DNA of 64,000 bases from Hoeflea algicola (GCF_026619415.1 NZ_JAOVZR010000001.1:3704501-3768500); one strand, 5' to 3'. Numbered from the stretch's first letter, positions 17,841 to 28,280 are shown. A program made the numbers and translations. The notes: a model not told the origin generated them from the sequence alone.

Positions 17841-18791
17841 ATGCGCATCATTTTCATGGGGACGCCCGCTTACGCCGTACCGACGCTGGAAGCGCTTGCC
17901 GCGGCAGGACACGAGATCGTTGCGGTCTATTCGCAGCCGCCCCGCCCGGCTGGCCGCCGCGGCCTTGATGTGTTGCCCTCGCCGGTGCACGCCGCCGCCG
18001 AGCGACTTGGCATTCCGGTGTTCACGCCCAAGAGCCTGAAGGGCGAGGCGGAGCAGCAAGCCTTTGATGCGCTTGAAGCTGACGCAGCGGTGGTTGTCGC
18101 CTACGGACTGCTCTTGCCCAAAGCCATTCTCGATGCGCCGCGGCTAGGCGCCTGGAACGGCCATGCCTCGCTGTTGCCACGCTGGCGCGGTGCGGCGCCG
18201 ATCCAGCGCGCCATCATGGCCGGTGACAATGAGACCGGCGTCATGATCATGAAAATGGACGAAGGCCTCGACACCGGCCCGGTGGCGTTGACGCAAACCG
18301 TCGCGATTGCCACCGACATGACCACCGGTGAGTTGCACGACCGGCTCTCCGAGATCACCGCGCAACTGATGACCAAGGCAATGCAGAGGCTGGAAGCTGA
18401 CGAATTGCCTGTAACGCCCCAGGCCGAGACTGACGTCAGTTACGCCGCCAAGATCAAGAAGGCCGAAACGCGGGTCGATTTCAATCGGCCGGCACAGGAC
18501 GTGCACAACCATGTCCGTGGCCTGGCGCCAACGCCGGGTGCCTGGTTTGAACTCGACGTCGGTGATCGCGCCGAACGGGTCAAACTGCTGGCAACCGAAA
18601 TCGTCGCCACGTCACCGTCAGGCCCTTCGTCGGCAATTGTGCCGGGAACGGTGGTTGATGACCGGCTGCTGGTCGCCTGCAGCGAGGGCGCCGTGTGGCT
18701 GTTGAGCCTGCAGAAGGCCGGCGGCAAGCAGCTTGCGGTCGATGAGTTTTTGCGCGGTACTTCGATTGCGCCCGGCACGATGATCGGCTGA
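17841..18791 (+). CDS. fmt: Methionyl-tRNA formyltransferase
   Basis: A 316-residue enzyme, starting at [20 protein letters not shown] (ATG 17841; a longer in-frame start adds a non-family extension). The N-terminal Rossmann domain contains [18 protein letters not shown], with the catalytic His. The C-terminal tRNA-binding barrel follows from about residue 205 ([15 protein letters not shown]). It formylates initiator Met-tRNA, the substrate that Def later acts on. Its stop overlaps the truA start (ATGA type). Confidence 0.97.
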   Translation: MRIIFMGTPAYAVPTLEALAAAGHEIVAVYSQPPRPAGRRGLDVLPSPVHAAAERLGIPVFTPKSLKGEAEQQAFDALEADAAVVVAYGLLLPKAILDAPRLGAWNGHASLLPRWRGAAPIQRAIMAGDNETGVMIMKMDEGLDTGPVALTQTVAIATDMTTGELHDRLSEITAQLMTKAMQRLEADELPVTPQAETDVSYAAKIKKAETRVDFNRPAQDVHNHVRGLAPTPGAWFELDVGDRAERVKLLATEIVATSPSGPSSAIVPGTVVDDRLLVACSEGAVWLLSLQKAGGKQLAVDEFLRGTSIAPGTMIG

Positions 18792-19537
18792 TGCGCTACC
18801 GGCTCGACATTGAATATGACGGCTCCGGCTATGTCGGCTGGCAGCGCCAGGACGAGCACCCGTCGGTGCAGCAGGCAATTGAAACCGCCATTAAGGGCTT
18901 TAGCGGCGAGAGCGTCAGCGTCAAAGGCGCAGGACGTACTGATGCCGGTGTTCACGCACTCGGCCAGGTCGCTCATGTCGACCTCGCCAAACAATGGCCA
19001 GCGGACACAGTTCGCGATGCCATCAATGCGCATCTGCAGATGGCCCGCGAGCGCGTCGCCATTCTTGCCGCGAGCCCCGTTGCCGATGGTTTTGATGCCC
19101 GTTTTTCGGCCCTGCGCCGGCACTATGTCTACCGCATCCTCTGCCGTCGTGCCCCATTGGTGCTGGAGAAGAACCGTGCTGCCTGGTCAACCAGGCCGCT
19201 GGACGTCGCAACCATGCACGAAGCCGCACAACGGCTGGTCGGCAGGCATGATTTCACCACCTTCCGCTCGATCCAGTGTCAGGCCAATTCGCCGGTGCGC
19301 ACGCTCGACCGGCTCGATGTCGTCTCCGGCGCCGCCGATGGGCTGGTCGAGATTCATGCCACGGCGCGCAGCTTCCTGCACAACCAGATACGTTCCTTTG
19401 CCGGGACCTTGCGGCTGGTCGGCGAAGGTAAATGGACGGCCGACGACGTCGAGGCGGCGCTTGCCGCTCGCTCCCGTAAGGCCTGCGGCCCGGTGGCAGC
19501 ACCCGGCGGGCTGTATTTCAAGCAGGTCGACTACTAG
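18791..19537 (+). CDS. truA: tRNA pseudouridine(38-40) synthase
   Basis: A 248-residue synthase. The catalytic Asp lies in [15 protein letters not shown]. Other family blocks are [31 protein letters not shown] and [14 protein letters not shown]. It modifies U38-U40 in the anticodon arm. Overlap of one base with the fmt stop indicates coupled translation. Confidence 0.97.
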   Translation: MRYRLDIEYDGSGYVGWQRQDEHPSVQQAIETAIKGFSGESVSVKGAGRTDAGVHALGQVAHVDLAKQWPADTVRDAINAHLQMARERVAILAASPVADGFDARFSALRRHYVYRILCRRAPLVLEKNRAAWSTRPLDVATMHEAAQRLVGRHDFTTFRSIQCQANSPVRTLDRLDVVSGAADGLVEIHATARSFLHNQIRSFAGTLRLVGEGKWTADDVEAALAARSRKACGPVAAPGGLYFKQVDY

Positions 19538-19772
19538 AGAAATCGATGGGCGGATCACATTCGCCCCCAAGCGCACCGGCAACGATGGTGGAAACTCTGT
19601 CGTTTCCCGCAGGCCGAATCTGACCGTTCCGGATTAACCCGAAGGTAACCCAAACCACAGAAAACTGGTTACGCCAGAAGCTGCGTCCCGTCGCGGTGTG
19701 CATGAAGCCTGTTCTGGACGTCTCTCACATCGGGGACATGACAGTCTGATCACTTCGCATTCAGGATCGCTC

Positions 19773-22211
19773 ATGCTTATTTCGCGCAAATTGCCGCTGG
19801 CCGCAGCCGTGATGACAATTGTCTCCATCGGCGTCGCCAGTGTTGCCGCTCTCCAGATCGCCTCCGGTGCGCTTGGCGCCAAGTCGGCAGAGACCCTGGT
19901 CGCCATCGCTGACGGCCGTCGAAATCAGGTGCAGACCTATCTGGCCAGTGTCGAGCAGGATTTGCTGGCGACCTCTCAGAACAACCTGCTGCGGATCGCG
20001 CTGGAAGGGTTCAAGTTCGACTGGGGGTTCCTTGGCGACGGTGTCACCGCAGAGCTCCAGAAGCGCTATATCACCGACAACCCGAACCCCGCGGGTGAAC
20101 GCCAGAAGCTCGATACCGCCGCGGTCAGCTCCTATGATCAGACCCACGAACGCTACCATCCCAAATTCCGTGAAATGGCCGAAAGCCGCGGCTGGGAAGA
20201 TTTCTACATTGTCGACATGAACGGCAACATCATCTACTCGGTCAACAAGAACGATGACTTCGCCACCAACCTGAAATCCGGACCGATGAAGGACACCGGT
20301 GCAGGCAAGGTGTTCGCCGACATTGTCGAAGCCAACCAGCCCGACAAGACTATCTTTGCCGACTATGCGCCCTATGCGGCTGCCAAAGGCGGATCAGCGG
20401 CCTTCATGGGCCACGCGCTGAAATCAGAAATGGGCATCGTCGGCGTCGTCATGATCCGCATGCCCACCGGTAAGATTGCCGAGATCATGGCCAACAACAC
20501 CGGCTTGGGCGAGACCGGCGAAACCGTGCTGCTCAACGCCGATGGCTTCCTGCTCACCGATTCCGCCAAGACCGAAGAAAACGATGCGCTTACAGCCAAA
20601 GTGGCTCCCGACCTGGTTGCTGGCATGAACGGCGCCGAAGTGATTTCGGGCACCTATGACGGCTATCGTGGCATCGATGCCGATATCGCTCTCGCCCAGG
20701 TCGATTTCGAGGGTTCCGACTGGGTGGTGGCGACTGTGGTCGACAGCGCCGAATCAGGTGCTGCGGTGGTGACCATGCGCAATACCATTCTGGCGCTCTC
20801 GCTGGCCTTGCTGATCGCTGCATTGGCACTTTCGGTCTGGTTCTCGCGCACCCTGACCCGGCCGATCGACCAGATCGTCGCTGCCATGCGCCGGCTCGCC
20901 GAGGGGGATACTTCAATCGAGATTTCCGGCGAACAGCGCAATGATGAAATCGGCGAAATGGCGCGCTCGGTTGCTGTGTTCCGCGATGCGGCCATCGAAA
21001 AGGTCAGCCTCGAAGCCCAGGCAGATGAAAGCCGTGTGCTCAGCGAGCGCGAACGCCACGAGCGCGAACAGGCAAAGGCCGAGGAAAGCCAGCAGATGCA
21101 GCAGGCTGTCGATGCCTTGGCCGGTGGTCTGCACCGCCTGTCGGAAGGCGACTTGTCGGTCCGCCTGCAGACCCCGTTCATGCAGAGCCTCGACCGTTTG
21201 CGGCTCGATTTCAATGCCTCGGTGGAAAAGCTCAACACCACGCTTTCGGAAGTCAGTGACAATATTCTCGAGATCAATGGCGACACCGGCGAATTGCGGG
21301 CGGCAGCTGATGACCTGTCGCGCCGCACAGAACAGCAGGCAGCTTCGCTGGAGCAGACCTCCGCGGCGCTCGACGAAATCACCGCCACCGTCAAGAGCTC
21401 GTCGGTGCGCGCCGACGAGGCCACCGACAAGGTCAGCCAGGCCAAGCAGTCTACCGACCAGTCGAGCAAGGTCGTGGCCGATGCTGTCGATGCCATGGGC
21501 CGTATCGAGGTAGCTTCCGGTGAAATCTCGAAGATCATCAGCGTCATCGACGAGATCGCCTTCCAGACCAACCTGCTGGCGCTTAATGCCGGAGTCGAGG
21601 CGGCTCGTGCCGGTGAAGCTGGCAAGGGCTTTGCTGTCGTCGCCCAGGAAGTGCGCGAACTGGCCCAGCGCTCGGCGACGGCCGCCAAGGACATCAAGAA
21701 CCTGATCAGCAAGTCCGGCGAAGAGGTGACCACAGGCGTGTCTCTGGTCCGCCAGACCGGTGAGGCGCTGGCCCAGATCGCCCAGCATGTCAGCGATATC
21801 AACGCACAGATCAATTCGATCGCCACGGCAGCGCGCGAACAGTCGACCGGACTGACGGAAATCAACTCGGCGGTCAACCAGATGGATCAGGTCACGCAGC
21901 AGAACGCGGCCATGGTGGAACAGACCACGGCCGTCACGCACCGGCTTTCGAGCGGGGCTGCGGCGCTGGATGGTCTGGTCCGCCAGTTCACACTTTCCGG
22001 TTCAACTGCTGGCAACGGGGCCGGAGACATGGTCGACGCTGCCGTCGCGCCTGCCAGACAAGCGCCCCGGAAACTGGGTGCAGCCGATACGCAATCACGT
22101 CCGGTTCAATCGCCGGTCCGAACAATGGTCAATTCGGTCGCCCGCGCCTTCGGGTCCGGTTCGGCCGCCAAGGCAACTGCAGCGTCACAAGACGACTGGG
22201 AGGAATTTTGA
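19773..22211 (+). CDS. Methyl-accepting chemotaxis protein
   Basis: An 812-residue chemoreceptor. I start it at [20 protein letters not shown] (ATG 19773). TM1 is at about 8-30 and a large periplasmic sensing region, probably a dCache-like fold ([38 protein letters not shown]), follows. TM2 is [20 protein letters not shown], then HAMP, a second HAMP-like stretch ([17 protein letters not shown]) and the methyl-accepting hairpin with [22 protein letters not shown] split at its tip. The protein ends in DDWEEF, a xWxxF tail of the kind that tethers CheR/CheB. cheW starts on its stop codon. Confidence 0.94.
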   Translation: MLISRKLPLAAAVMTIVSIGVASVAALQIASGALGAKSAETLVAIADGRRNQVQTYLASVEQDLLATSQNNLLRIALEGFKFDWGFLGDGVTAELQKRYITDNPNPAGERQKLDTAAVSSYDQTHERYHPKFREMAESRGWEDFYIVDMNGNIIYSVNKNDDFATNLKSGPMKDTGAGKVFADIVEANQPDKTIFADYAPYAAAKGGSAAFMGHALKSEMGIVGVVMIRMPTGKIAEIMANNTGLGETGETVLLNADGFLLTDSAKTEENDALTAKVAPDLVAGMNGAEVISGTYDGYRGIDADIALAQVDFEGSDWVVATVVDSAESGAAVVTMRNTILALSLALLIAALALSVWFSRTLTRPIDQIVAAMRRLAEGDTSIEISGEQRNDEIGEMARSVAVFRDAAIEKVSLEAQADESRVLSERERHEREQAKAEESQQMQQAVDALAGGLHRLSEGDLSVRLQTPFMQSLDRLRLDFNASVEKLNTTLSEVSDNILEINGDTGELRAAADDLSRRTEQQAASLEQTSAALDEITATVKSSSVRADEATDKVSQAKQSTDQSSKVVADAVDAMGRIEVASGEISKIISVIDEIAFQTNLLALNAGVEAARAGEAGKGFAVVAQEVRELAQRSATAAKDIKNLISKSGEEVTTGVSLVRQTGEALAQIAQHVSDINAQINSIATAAREQSTGLTEINSAVNQMDQVTQQNAAMVEQTTAVTHRLSSGAAALDGLVRQFTLSGSTAGNGAGDMVDAAVAPARQAPRKLGAADTQSRPVQSPVRTMVNSVARAFGSGSAAKATAASQDDWEEF

Positions 22212-22681
22212 TGCACGATAATCAGAACAACGCCACCGAATCTGACAGTTTGAGAATCATCTCGTTTCATCTCGGCGCGCAAGTTTTCTGCGTCAACATC
22301 ATGTCGGTTCGCGAGATCCGCGGCTGGGCCCCTGCGACAACCTTGCCGCATACCCCGCCGCATGTGTTGGGCGTCATCAACCTGCGCGGTTCGGTGATTC
22401 CGGTGATCGACATGGCGATCCGCCTCGGCCTGCCGCCGATCAAGCCGACCGAACGTTCGGCGATTATCGTCACAGCCATTGCCGGCAAGCTGGTCGGTCT
22501 GCTGGTCGAAAATGTGTCCGACATGATCACTGTCAGCACGGCGGAATTGCAACCGGCGCCCGATGTGCTGCCGGCAGCCGAGCGTGCGCTGACCAAGGCT
22601 ATCATTCCAGTCGACACGCAGATGATCTGCTATCTTGATCTCGACGCTTTGTTCTCCGTTACCGAGGAAATGGCGGCCTGA
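22211..22681 (+). CDS. cheW: Chemotaxis coupling protein CheW
   Basis: A 156-residue CheW domain protein linking receptors to CheA. ATG 22211 follows GGGAGGAA with 7-base spacing. Typical segments are FCVNIMSVREIRGWAPATTL, GVINLRGSVIPVIDMAIRLG and GLLVENVSDMITV. It overlaps the stop of the chemoreceptor gene by one base, so receptor and coupler are made together. No cheA is in the window; this pair probably docks to a system elsewhere. Confidence 0.93.
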   Translation: MHDNQNNATESDSLRIISFHLGAQVFCVNIMSVREIRGWAPATTLPHTPPHVLGVINLRGSVIPVIDMAIRLGLPPIKPTERSAIIVTAIAGKLVGLLVENVSDMITVSTAELQPAPDVLPAAERALTKAIIPVDTQMICYLDLDALFSVTEEMAA

Positions 22682-22722
22682 CCGGGCCCAGCCTGCATCC
22701 GGCCGCGGGAAACCGGGCCGCT

Positions 22723-23325
22723 CTAACCACCCAACGCGGTGAATGCCAATTCGGAAATGGTCAATCCGGTCATCACCATCATCAGGGTGATGAACACCGA
22801 GATCAGCACCTCGCCTTCAAGGCAGCCCCGTATCACCCGGAAATAGAGCCCGATCACCGCCATATAGGCAATCAGCGACAGCGTTGCGCTGAGCACATCG
22901 GGAACCGGCGCGAGATAGCGCAGTGCGGCCGGGAAAAAGCCAACATAGACGGAAAACAACCCGTACCAATTGCTGACCACGACCAGCCGCGCAAACTTGT
23001 CGCCAAGTCCGAATAGTTGCGACACCGCCAGCAGCAGGATCGACGGGATCAGCCACGCCGCCAGATCGAAGCCGCCCGAAACCAGAAAGAAGCCCAGCGT
23101 CTCGGCGGCGCCGTCAGGTCGGGTCTCGGGCACAGCGCGCCACACGCCTGTCCACAGGAAGCATTGTACCGGCCAGGTCCACACGAAGGCGCCGAACGAG
23201 CGCCAGAAACCGACAGGCGTGGTGTCGAACAGCTTCAGGCCTTCCGGGCGCTTTAGCATCAGGTAGAACAGCCCGGCCAGTGCCTGGCCAGCTTCATGTC
23301 GTGACGGGATCAGCGCCCAGGTCAA
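22723..23325 (-). CDS. Yip1-like multi-spanning membrane protein
   Basis: A 200-residue protein with about five hydrophobic segments (e.g. FGAFVWTWPVQCFLWTGVW, FDLAAWLIPSILLLAVSQLF, VLISVFITLMMVMTGLTISE). It resembles rhizobial Yip1/DUF1282-like proteins of unknown role. The likely start is TTG 23325 (reading MTWALIPSRHEAGQAL), placed 2 bases after the dapE stop. An internal ATG about 22 codons on would truncate a conserved-looking N-terminus. Probably the last gene of the dapD-dapE operon. Confidence 0.75.
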   Translation of the reverse strand: MTWALIPSRHEAGQALAGLFYLMLKRPEGLKLFDTTPVGFWRSFGAFVWTWPVQCFLWTGVWRAVPETRPDGAAETLGFFLVSGGFDLAAWLIPSILLLAVSQLFGLGDKFARLVVVSNWYGLFSVYVGFFPAALRYLAPVPDVLSATLSLIAYMAVIGLYFRVIRGCLEGEVLISVFITLMMVMTGLTISELAFTALGG

Positions 23326-23327
23326 GT

Positions 23328-24524
23328 TCAGCCCGTCCTGACGCTGTCGAACCAGCGCTCGAGAAACACCTCATAGATCGTCGTCAGTCCTTCGAGATCT
23401 GTCAGCGCGACCCGTTCATCGACCATGTGCATGGTTTTGCCAACCAGCCCGAATTCGACCACCGGACAATAGTTCTTGATGAAACGCGCGTCGGAGGTGC
23501 CGCCCGTAGTCGATAGTGACGAACTGCGCCCGGTCGCCTCCAGCACCGCTGCCGACAGCGCCTCGATCAGTGCCGTATCCCGTGTCACGAAGGAGGGCGA
23601 GGGGCGATCGCTGAACTCGATGCTGTAGCGCACCGGATCGCGACCCTGGCGAAGCCCGTTCTCGCCGGCGGCGCGTTCGAGCCGTCCGCGCAGTTCCGCT
23701 GCCAGGCTGTCGGCGGTCCAGATGTCGTTGAAGCGAATGTTGAACCGCGCCGTGGCCCGCGCCGGGATCACGTTTGAAGAGGGGTTGCCGGTGTCGATCG
23801 AGGTGACTTCCAGATTGGACGGCGGAAACCGCTCGTTGCCGGCATCGAGCGGTGGTTGCATCAGCGCCTTTGCCAGCGTCAGCATTCCGCGCAGCGGATT
23901 GTCGGCCAGATGCGGGTAGGCGACATGGCCTTGCACGCCCTCTACTGTCAGTACACCCGAAAGCGAGCCGCGCCGGCCGATCTTGATCATGTCACCGAGC
24001 TGGTCGGGATTGGTTGGCTCGCCCACCAGCGCCGCATCCCAGTGCTCGCCCTTGGCTGTCGCATGTGCGAGTAGCTTTTCGGTACCGTTGATGCTGGGGC
24101 CTTCCTCGTCGCCGGTAATCAGCAGCGACACCGAGCCTGCGGGCGCACCGCGGCGGGCAATCAACCGCGCCAACGCCGAGACGAAGCAGGCAATGCCGCC
24201 CTTCATGTCGACGGCGCCGCGGCCATACATTTCGCCGTTAATGATTTCTGCGGCGAACGGATCCTGGGTCCAGGCCCCGGCGTCGCCCACCGGCACCACA
24301 TCGGTATGGCCGGCAAACATCAGATGCGGCCCCTCGGTGCCAAGCCGCGAATAGAGATTGTCGACATCGGGCGTGCCGGTGTCGGAGAAGGTCACCCGGT
24401 CATTGGTAAAGCCGAGTTCGGCCAGCATCGCGGAAAGCGTTGTCAGCGCTCCGCCTTCGTCTGGCGTTACGGAAGGGCACCGGATCAGGGCGGCAAGTGT
24501 CTGTGTGGGATCGGTTAGCGTCAT
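23328..24524 (-). CDS. dapE: Succinyl-diaminopimelate desuccinylase
   Basis: A 398-residue M20 metallopeptidase-fold enzyme of the lysine/meso-DAP pathway; it releases succinate from N-succinyl-LL-DAP. Metal ligands are seen in MFAGHTDVVPVGD, YGRGAVDMKGG and LLITGDEEGPSINGTEKLL (catalytic and metal Glu). A last metal His lies in LVGKTMHMVDERV. The dimerisation domain runs from about 185 to 300. dapD lies upstream on the same strand. Confidence 0.97.
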   Translation of the reverse strand: MTLTDPTQTLAALIRCPSVTPDEGGALTTLSAMLAELGFTNDRVTFSDTGTPDVDNLYSRLGTEGPHLMFAGHTDVVPVGDAGAWTQDPFAAEIINGEMYGRGAVDMKGGIACFVSALARLIARRGAPAGSVSLLITGDEEGPSINGTEKLLAHATAKGEHWDAALVGEPTNPDQLGDMIKIGRRGSLSGVLTVEGVQGHVAYPHLADNPLRGMLTLAKALMQPPLDAGNERFPPSNLEVTSIDTGNPSSNVIPARATARFNIRFNDIWTADSLAAELRGRLERAAGENGLRQGRDPVRYSIEFSDRPSPSFVTRDTALIEALSAAVLEATGRSSSLSTTGGTSDARFIKNYCPVVEFGLVGKTMHMVDERVALTDLEGLTTIYEVFLERWFDSVRTG

Positions 24525-24618
24525 GATCTCGTGATTAGACGATTGCCCCGAATCTGTCGACTGTCCAACGCGCCAAAAGCTCGGACCCTTGCGATGCCGC
24601 TTACGGCAACAGGCGAGC

Positions 24619-24858
24619 CTATTTGTGCAGTGTCTTGGAATCGCCCTGGAGGCCGATATCCGAAACGCTGTTGCGTCCCGAGCCGGTCTCGATTCGCCCT
24701 CTCAGATTGTTCAGGTCACGTTGCGTTGTTCCCCATCTGGCGGTGAAGAACCACGTATCGCCTTGCAGTTGCGGGTTGATCGCCGGAACAGCCGCAAGCC
24801 CCGCGGTAATTTGAGCAATTGTCGTACCCGCCGTGAACTCCACCCAAAAATCATTCAT
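24619..24858 (-). CDS. Small conserved-looking protein of unknown function
   Basis: A 79-residue soluble protein. I start it at ATG 24858 because GGAGAG lies 7 bases upstream; a 10-codon longer form has no better signal. It contains VEFTAGTTIAQITAGLAAVP, then GDTWFFTARWGTTQRDLNN. No membrane or signal sequence. Its place in the dapD-DUF805-x-dapE row, on the same strand, supports it being real, but I know no family. Confidence 0.5.
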   Translation of the reverse strand: MNDFWVEFTAGTTIAQITAGLAAVPAINPQLQGDTWFFTARWGTTQRDLNNLRGRIETGSGRNSVSDIGLQGDSKTLHK

Positions 24859-25184
24859 CGCACTCTCTCCTTGCTCTGGTTGAAACAACTCGAAATGGAA
24901 TTATAGGTTGCGATATTCATATTGCAAAACCAAAGGTTGCGCAACACGTCACAATGGCGGACTCCGGTGAACGGACGCATCCCTTGTTCGGGAATTGGGG
25001 GAGGGGGCTTTATTGGTCCCGATGCAGGGCTATGTGGAAATGCCAATAGCCCATCAGCGTAGCCACCAGATTGGTGGTTCAAACGTCTTGCCCGGCTCCG
25101 CAAATGGCAGGGAGGGACTGAAGTTGAGAAGAGCCGAAGACGCTTGCGGTTGATCGCCATTGCCGCAGGGACAGGGCTGATCCT
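24859..25184. other. Intergenic stretch without a recognised gene
   Basis: 326 bases between the small unknown gene and the DUF805 gene. The part next to 24859 is A/T rich and probably holds the small gene's leader and promoter. A minus-strand open frame covering most of it (24855-25160) has no ribosome site and an implausible composition. No RNA family was recognised. Confidence 0.5.
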
Positions 25185-25565
25185 TCAGTAGCCCGGTTGG
25201 TCCGGCCCCGGCCCGTGGCCATTCGGGCCTTTCACCGAAGGCCAGACCATGATGGCGATCAGCATCAAAAGCGATGCCGCAGGAACCAGCAGCACGACAA
25301 CGAGGATAACTGGCAACCCGGCATCATGCAGCCGCTTGATCGACATCACCGCGACCGACCAGGCCGCAACCGCAAAAGTCAGCATAAATCCCAGACCGGC
25401 GGTCGCCAGCGCCGATGAGTCGTCGCCAGCTGAAACGGCAGCTGACACCGGCACTGCAAATACCGCTGTCCAGAACAGCAGCGCCCAGGCGTAGGTCCGG
25501 CGCGACAACCGGCCAGACGCGCTGAACAGCAGCCAGCGCATGCCGGATTGGGGGAGCGCCGCCAT
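25185..25565 (-). CDS. DUF805 family inner-membrane protein
   Basis: A 126-residue protein with the DUF805 pattern: FSASGRLSRRTYAWALLFWT at the start, then RLHDAGLPVILVVVLLVP between hydrophobic segments. About four membrane helices. Function unknown. It starts 8 bases after dapD and is probably in that operon. The Gly/Pro-rich tail GPNGHGPGPDQPGY is common in the family. Confidence 0.88.
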   Translation of the reverse strand: MAALPQSGMRWLLFSASGRLSRRTYAWALLFWTAVFAVPVSAAVSAGDDSSALATAGLGFMLTFAVAAWSVAVMSIKRLHDAGLPVILVVVLLVPAASLLMLIAIMVWPSVKGPNGHGPGPDQPGY

Positions 25566-25573
25566 CGCCGCGG

Positions 25574-26428
25574 TCAGTCCCGCAGCAGCTCGTTGATACC
25601 GGTTTTCGACCGGGTCTTGGCATCCACTGTCTTGACGATCACGGCGCAGTAGAGATTGGGAGCTGCTGCGCCATTGCCCATGGTTCCCGATGACGGCATC
25701 GAGCCCGCTACCACCACCGAATAGGGCGGGACTTCGCCATAGCTGATCTCGCCGGTCATCCGGTTGACGATGCGGGTCGACTTGCCGATGAACACGCCCA
25801 TGCCGAGCACCGAACCTTCACGCACGATGCAGCCTTCGACGACTTCCGAGCGGGCACCGATGAAGCAATTGTCCTCGATGATGGTGGGGCCTGCCTGCAA
25901 CGGCTCCAGAACGCCGCCGATGCCGACGCCGCCGGACAGGTGCACGTTCTTGCCGATCTGTGCGCAGGAGCCGACCGTGGCCCAGCCATCGACCATCGAA
26001 CCCTCGTCGACATAGGCACCGAGATTGACGAAGGATGGCATCAGCACGACATTCTTGCCGATGAAAGCACCGCGCCGGACAATCGAGCCCGGCACCGCGC
26101 GGAAGCCCGAGCGCTCAAACTCGTTGGCTGTCCAGCCCTCGAACTTGGAGGGAACCTTGTCCCACCAGACCGCGTCGCCGGGGCCACCCTTGATGACTTC
26201 CATCGGGTTGAGACGAAACGACAGCAGTACCGCCTTCTTGAGCCACTGATTGACCGTCCAGGCGCCATCTTCGCCACGCTCGGCGACCCGCGCCTCGCCG
26301 CGATCGAGCAGGTTGAGCGCCTGGTCGACGGCGTCGCGTACCTCGCCGCGCGTGGCCGTGGAGATGTTGTCACGCTCTTCGAAAGCGGTTTCGATGGTGG
26401 AGGCAAGTGCTGCCAGGTCATGCTTCAT
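25574..26428 (-). CDS. dapD: Tetrahydrodipicolinate N-succinyltransferase
   Basis: A 284-residue left-handed beta-helix acyltransferase that succinylates tetrahydrodipicolinate using succinyl-CoA, the step before DapC/DapE. Hexapeptide-repeat turns run from about 115 to 225 ([37 protein letters not shown] written in part). The N-terminal helical domain includes [17 protein letters not shown]. First gene of the minus-strand dap cluster. Confidence 0.97.
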   Translation of the reverse strand: MKHDLAALASTIETAFEERDNISTATRGEVRDAVDQALNLLDRGEARVAERGEDGAWTVNQWLKKAVLLSFRLNPMEVIKGGPGDAVWWDKVPSKFEGWTANEFERSGFRAVPGSIVRRGAFIGKNVVLMPSFVNLGAYVDEGSMVDGWATVGSCAQIGKNVHLSGGVGIGGVLEPLQAGPTIIEDNCFIGARSEVVEGCIVREGSVLGMGVFIGKSTRIVNRMTGEISYGEVPPYSVVVAGSMPSSGTMGNGAAAPNLYCAVIVKTVDAKTRSKTGINELLRD

Positions 26429-26570
26429 CGTGGCGATTCCTTAAGGTTCAACGTCTAGAGTTGACAAAACAAAGCGCAGGGCGCCGGACCGCCTTCGCCG
26501 TTGCACATCTCCTAAGCGAGGTGGCACGCGGGGTCAATTCCGGCACCAGCGCCATTGACACAATAGGGAC

Positions 26571-27431
26571 ATGCAAATGAGCGCCAAACGCACCAATCAG
26601 GTTTGGGATCCGCTAGCCGACAGCGGTGAAGACAAGCGCCGGGCTGACCGGCAACCGAAGACCCCGCAGACCACGTCGCCGTCCTACCGGCTGGCCTATG
26701 CGGACGAGGATTTTCTCTGCCGCGAGGATCTCCGTCCGGTCCGGCTGCAACTGGAATTGCTCAAGCCTGAGGTGATCCTTGGCGAAGCCGGGATCAAGTC
26801 GACGGTGGTCATGTTCGGCGGCGCCCGCATTCCCGAGCCGGGCACCGAGCCTTGGGCTGCCAAGAACGAGACCCAGTCCAAGAACCTGACCGCCGCGTCG
26901 CGCTATTATGACGAGGCCCGCGCCTTTGCGCGGCTGTGTTCGACCCAGTCGCTGGCCTGCGACGGGCAGGAATATGTCATCGTCACCGGCGGTGGTCCGG
27001 GCGTGATGGAGGCAGGCAACCGCGGCGCCCACGATGTCGGTGCCGCCTCGATCGGTCTCAACATCGTGTTGCCACACGAGCAGGCGCCCAACATCTATGT
27101 GACGCCCGAATTCAGCCTGAACTTTCACTATTTCGCCATCCGCAAGATGCATTTTCTGGTCCGCGCCAAGGCTGTCACGATTTTCCCAGGCGGCTTCGGC
27201 ACGCTTGATGAAATGTTCGAGTCCCTGACGCTGATTCAGACGGGCCGCATGGAACCGGTGCCGTTCATTCTGTTCGGGTCGGAATTCTGGAGTTCGATCG
27301 TCAATTTTCAGGCACTGGCCGATTTCGGTACCATTTCACCCGACGATCTCAAGCTGTTCAGCATTGTCGATACCGCCGAAGAGGCCTGGGGACTGATTGC
27401 CGCCCATTACGGCCTGCCTTTGGCGGCATAA
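26571..27431 (+). CDS. LOG-family protein (Rossmann fold, TIGR00730-like)
   Basis: A 286-residue protein with the LOG hallmarks VTGGGPGVMEAGNRGA and FPGGFGTLDEMFESLTLIQT. Family members are phosphoribohydrolases that release cytokinin-type bases or nucleobases from 5'-monophosphates; older annotations say lysine decarboxylase. It has a ~50-residue N-terminal extension before the fold, as in the long rhizobial type. ATG 26571 or ATG 26577 could be the start. It is followed by a strong hairpin shared with the opposite gene. Confidence 0.88.
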   Translation: MQMSAKRTNQVWDPLADSGEDKRRADRQPKTPQTTSPSYRLAYADEDFLCREDLRPVRLQLELLKPEVILGEAGIKSTVVMFGGARIPEPGTEPWAAKNETQSKNLTAASRYYDEARAFARLCSTQSLACDGQEYVIVTGGGPGVMEAGNRGAHDVGAASIGLNIVLPHEQAPNIYVTPEFSLNFHYFAIRKMHFLVRAKAVTIFPGGFGTLDEMFESLTLIQTGRMEPVPFILFGSEFWSSIVNFQALADFGTISPDDLKLFSIVDTAEEAWGLIAAHYGLPLAA

Positions 27432-27460
27432 AAAACAGGCCGGACGCGAGGTCCGGCCTG
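27430..27460 (-). terminator. Rho-independent terminator for the EF-hand gene
   Basis: Perfect 10-bp stem CAGGCCGGAC / GTCCGGCCTG (27436-27445 and 27451-27460) with a 5-base loop. On the minus strand it is followed at once by six U (A-run 27430-27435). It lies between convergent genes and may also stop the LOG-family transcript, though no U-run follows on the plus strand. Confidence 0.85.
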
Positions 27461-27485
27461 ATCTTGTTCGGCTGAGCGTGGCGGC

Positions 27486-28130
27486 TTAGTTGTTGTCGGC
27501 GCGCTTGCCGTAGAAGTCGGTGATGTCGATCTTGTTGTCGCCATTGCGGTCGAACCGTTCGAACATCGTCGTGTCCATTGCGGCAAATTCCTCGACGCTG
27601 ATTTCACCATTCTTGTCGGTGTCGAGGCGTTCGAGGCTGGGTCCGCCATGGCGGCCTTCTCCACGTTTGCCGTCATGCTTGCCGGCGTGGCGTCCTTCGC
27701 CGCGCTTGCCTTCATGCCTGTCGGCGTGGCGTCCTTCGCCGCGCTTGCCTTCATGCCTGTCGGCGTGGCGGCCTTCACCATCACGTTTGCCGTGGTGCTT
27801 GCCCATCTTCTGGTTCTGGTCACCACCGCGTTCGGCGCGACGCTCGTCCCGGGCCTTTTTGCGTTCCGCCTTGTGCATCTCGCCAAATGCGGCGATCTCC
27901 TGTTCGCTCAGCGTGCCGGATTTGTCGGTATCCGCGCTTTCGAACATGGCGGTGCGGTGCGCGGCAATCTCGTCGAGCATGACGGCGCCGTCGCGATTGG
28001 CGTCAAACCGCTCCATCATGCGTTCGATGCGTGGGCCGCGATGGCCTTCGCCCTGCGGCGCAGCCATGGCGGGAACGGCAACGGAAGCGACAAGCGTCGC
28101 GGCGATGGTGGCGAGAAGTATATTTTTCAT
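27486..28130 (-). CDS. Exported EF-hand protein with His/Arg-rich tandem repeats
   Basis: A 214-residue protein, starting at MKNILLATIAATLVASVAV with signal cleavage near AMAAP. Four EF-hand loops are visible in two pairs: DANRDGAVMLDE, DTDKSGTLSEQE, then DTDKNGEISVEE and DRNGDNKIDITD. Between the pairs lies a basic region with a 13-residue repeat GEGRHADRHEGKR occurring about three times. EF-hands imply Ca2+ binding. The His-rich repeats could bind transition metals or act as a flexible charged spacer; that is inference. It is followed by a strong terminator. Confidence 0.85.
   Translation of the reverse strand: MKNILLATIAATLVASVAVPAMAAPQGEGHRGPRIERMMERFDANRDGAVMLDEIAAHRTAMFESADTDKSGTLSEQEIAAFGEMHKAERKKARDERRAERGGDQNQKMGKHHGKRDGEGRHADRHEGKRGEGRHADRHEGKRGEGRHAGKHDGKRGEGRHGGPSLERLDTDKNGEISVEEFAAMDTTMFERFDRNGDNKIDITDFYGKRADNN
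27654..27770. repeat. 39-bp tandem repeat inside the EF-hand gene
   Basis: Three 39-base units: 27654-27692, 27693-27731 and 27732-27770. The last two are identical base for base; the first differs at several positions. A decayed fourth unit continues to about 27809. Being a multiple of three, copy-number change keeps the frame. Confidence 0.9.
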
Positions 28131-28280
28131 GGGATAACCTTTCCTTGGGGGCAGAACTGTTTGCCTCCCCAATGTGGTGGCTGCCAGTCGCCGCCACCAC
28201 TTAAAGCCCTGTAATGTAGATTAAATATCGGAAAGGTAGAGGCCTAACCCGTTGCGCAACAACGCTTCCGCGGGCGTCGG

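Noticed and set aside
20663..21941. Two long minus-strand frames within the chemoreceptor gene
   Set aside because: Shadows with Ser/Arg-rich composition caused by high-GC coding bias on the other strand.
27520..28214. Plus-strand frames opposite the EF-hand gene
   Set aside because: Their repeats mirror the 39-bp repeat of the true gene; no start signal.
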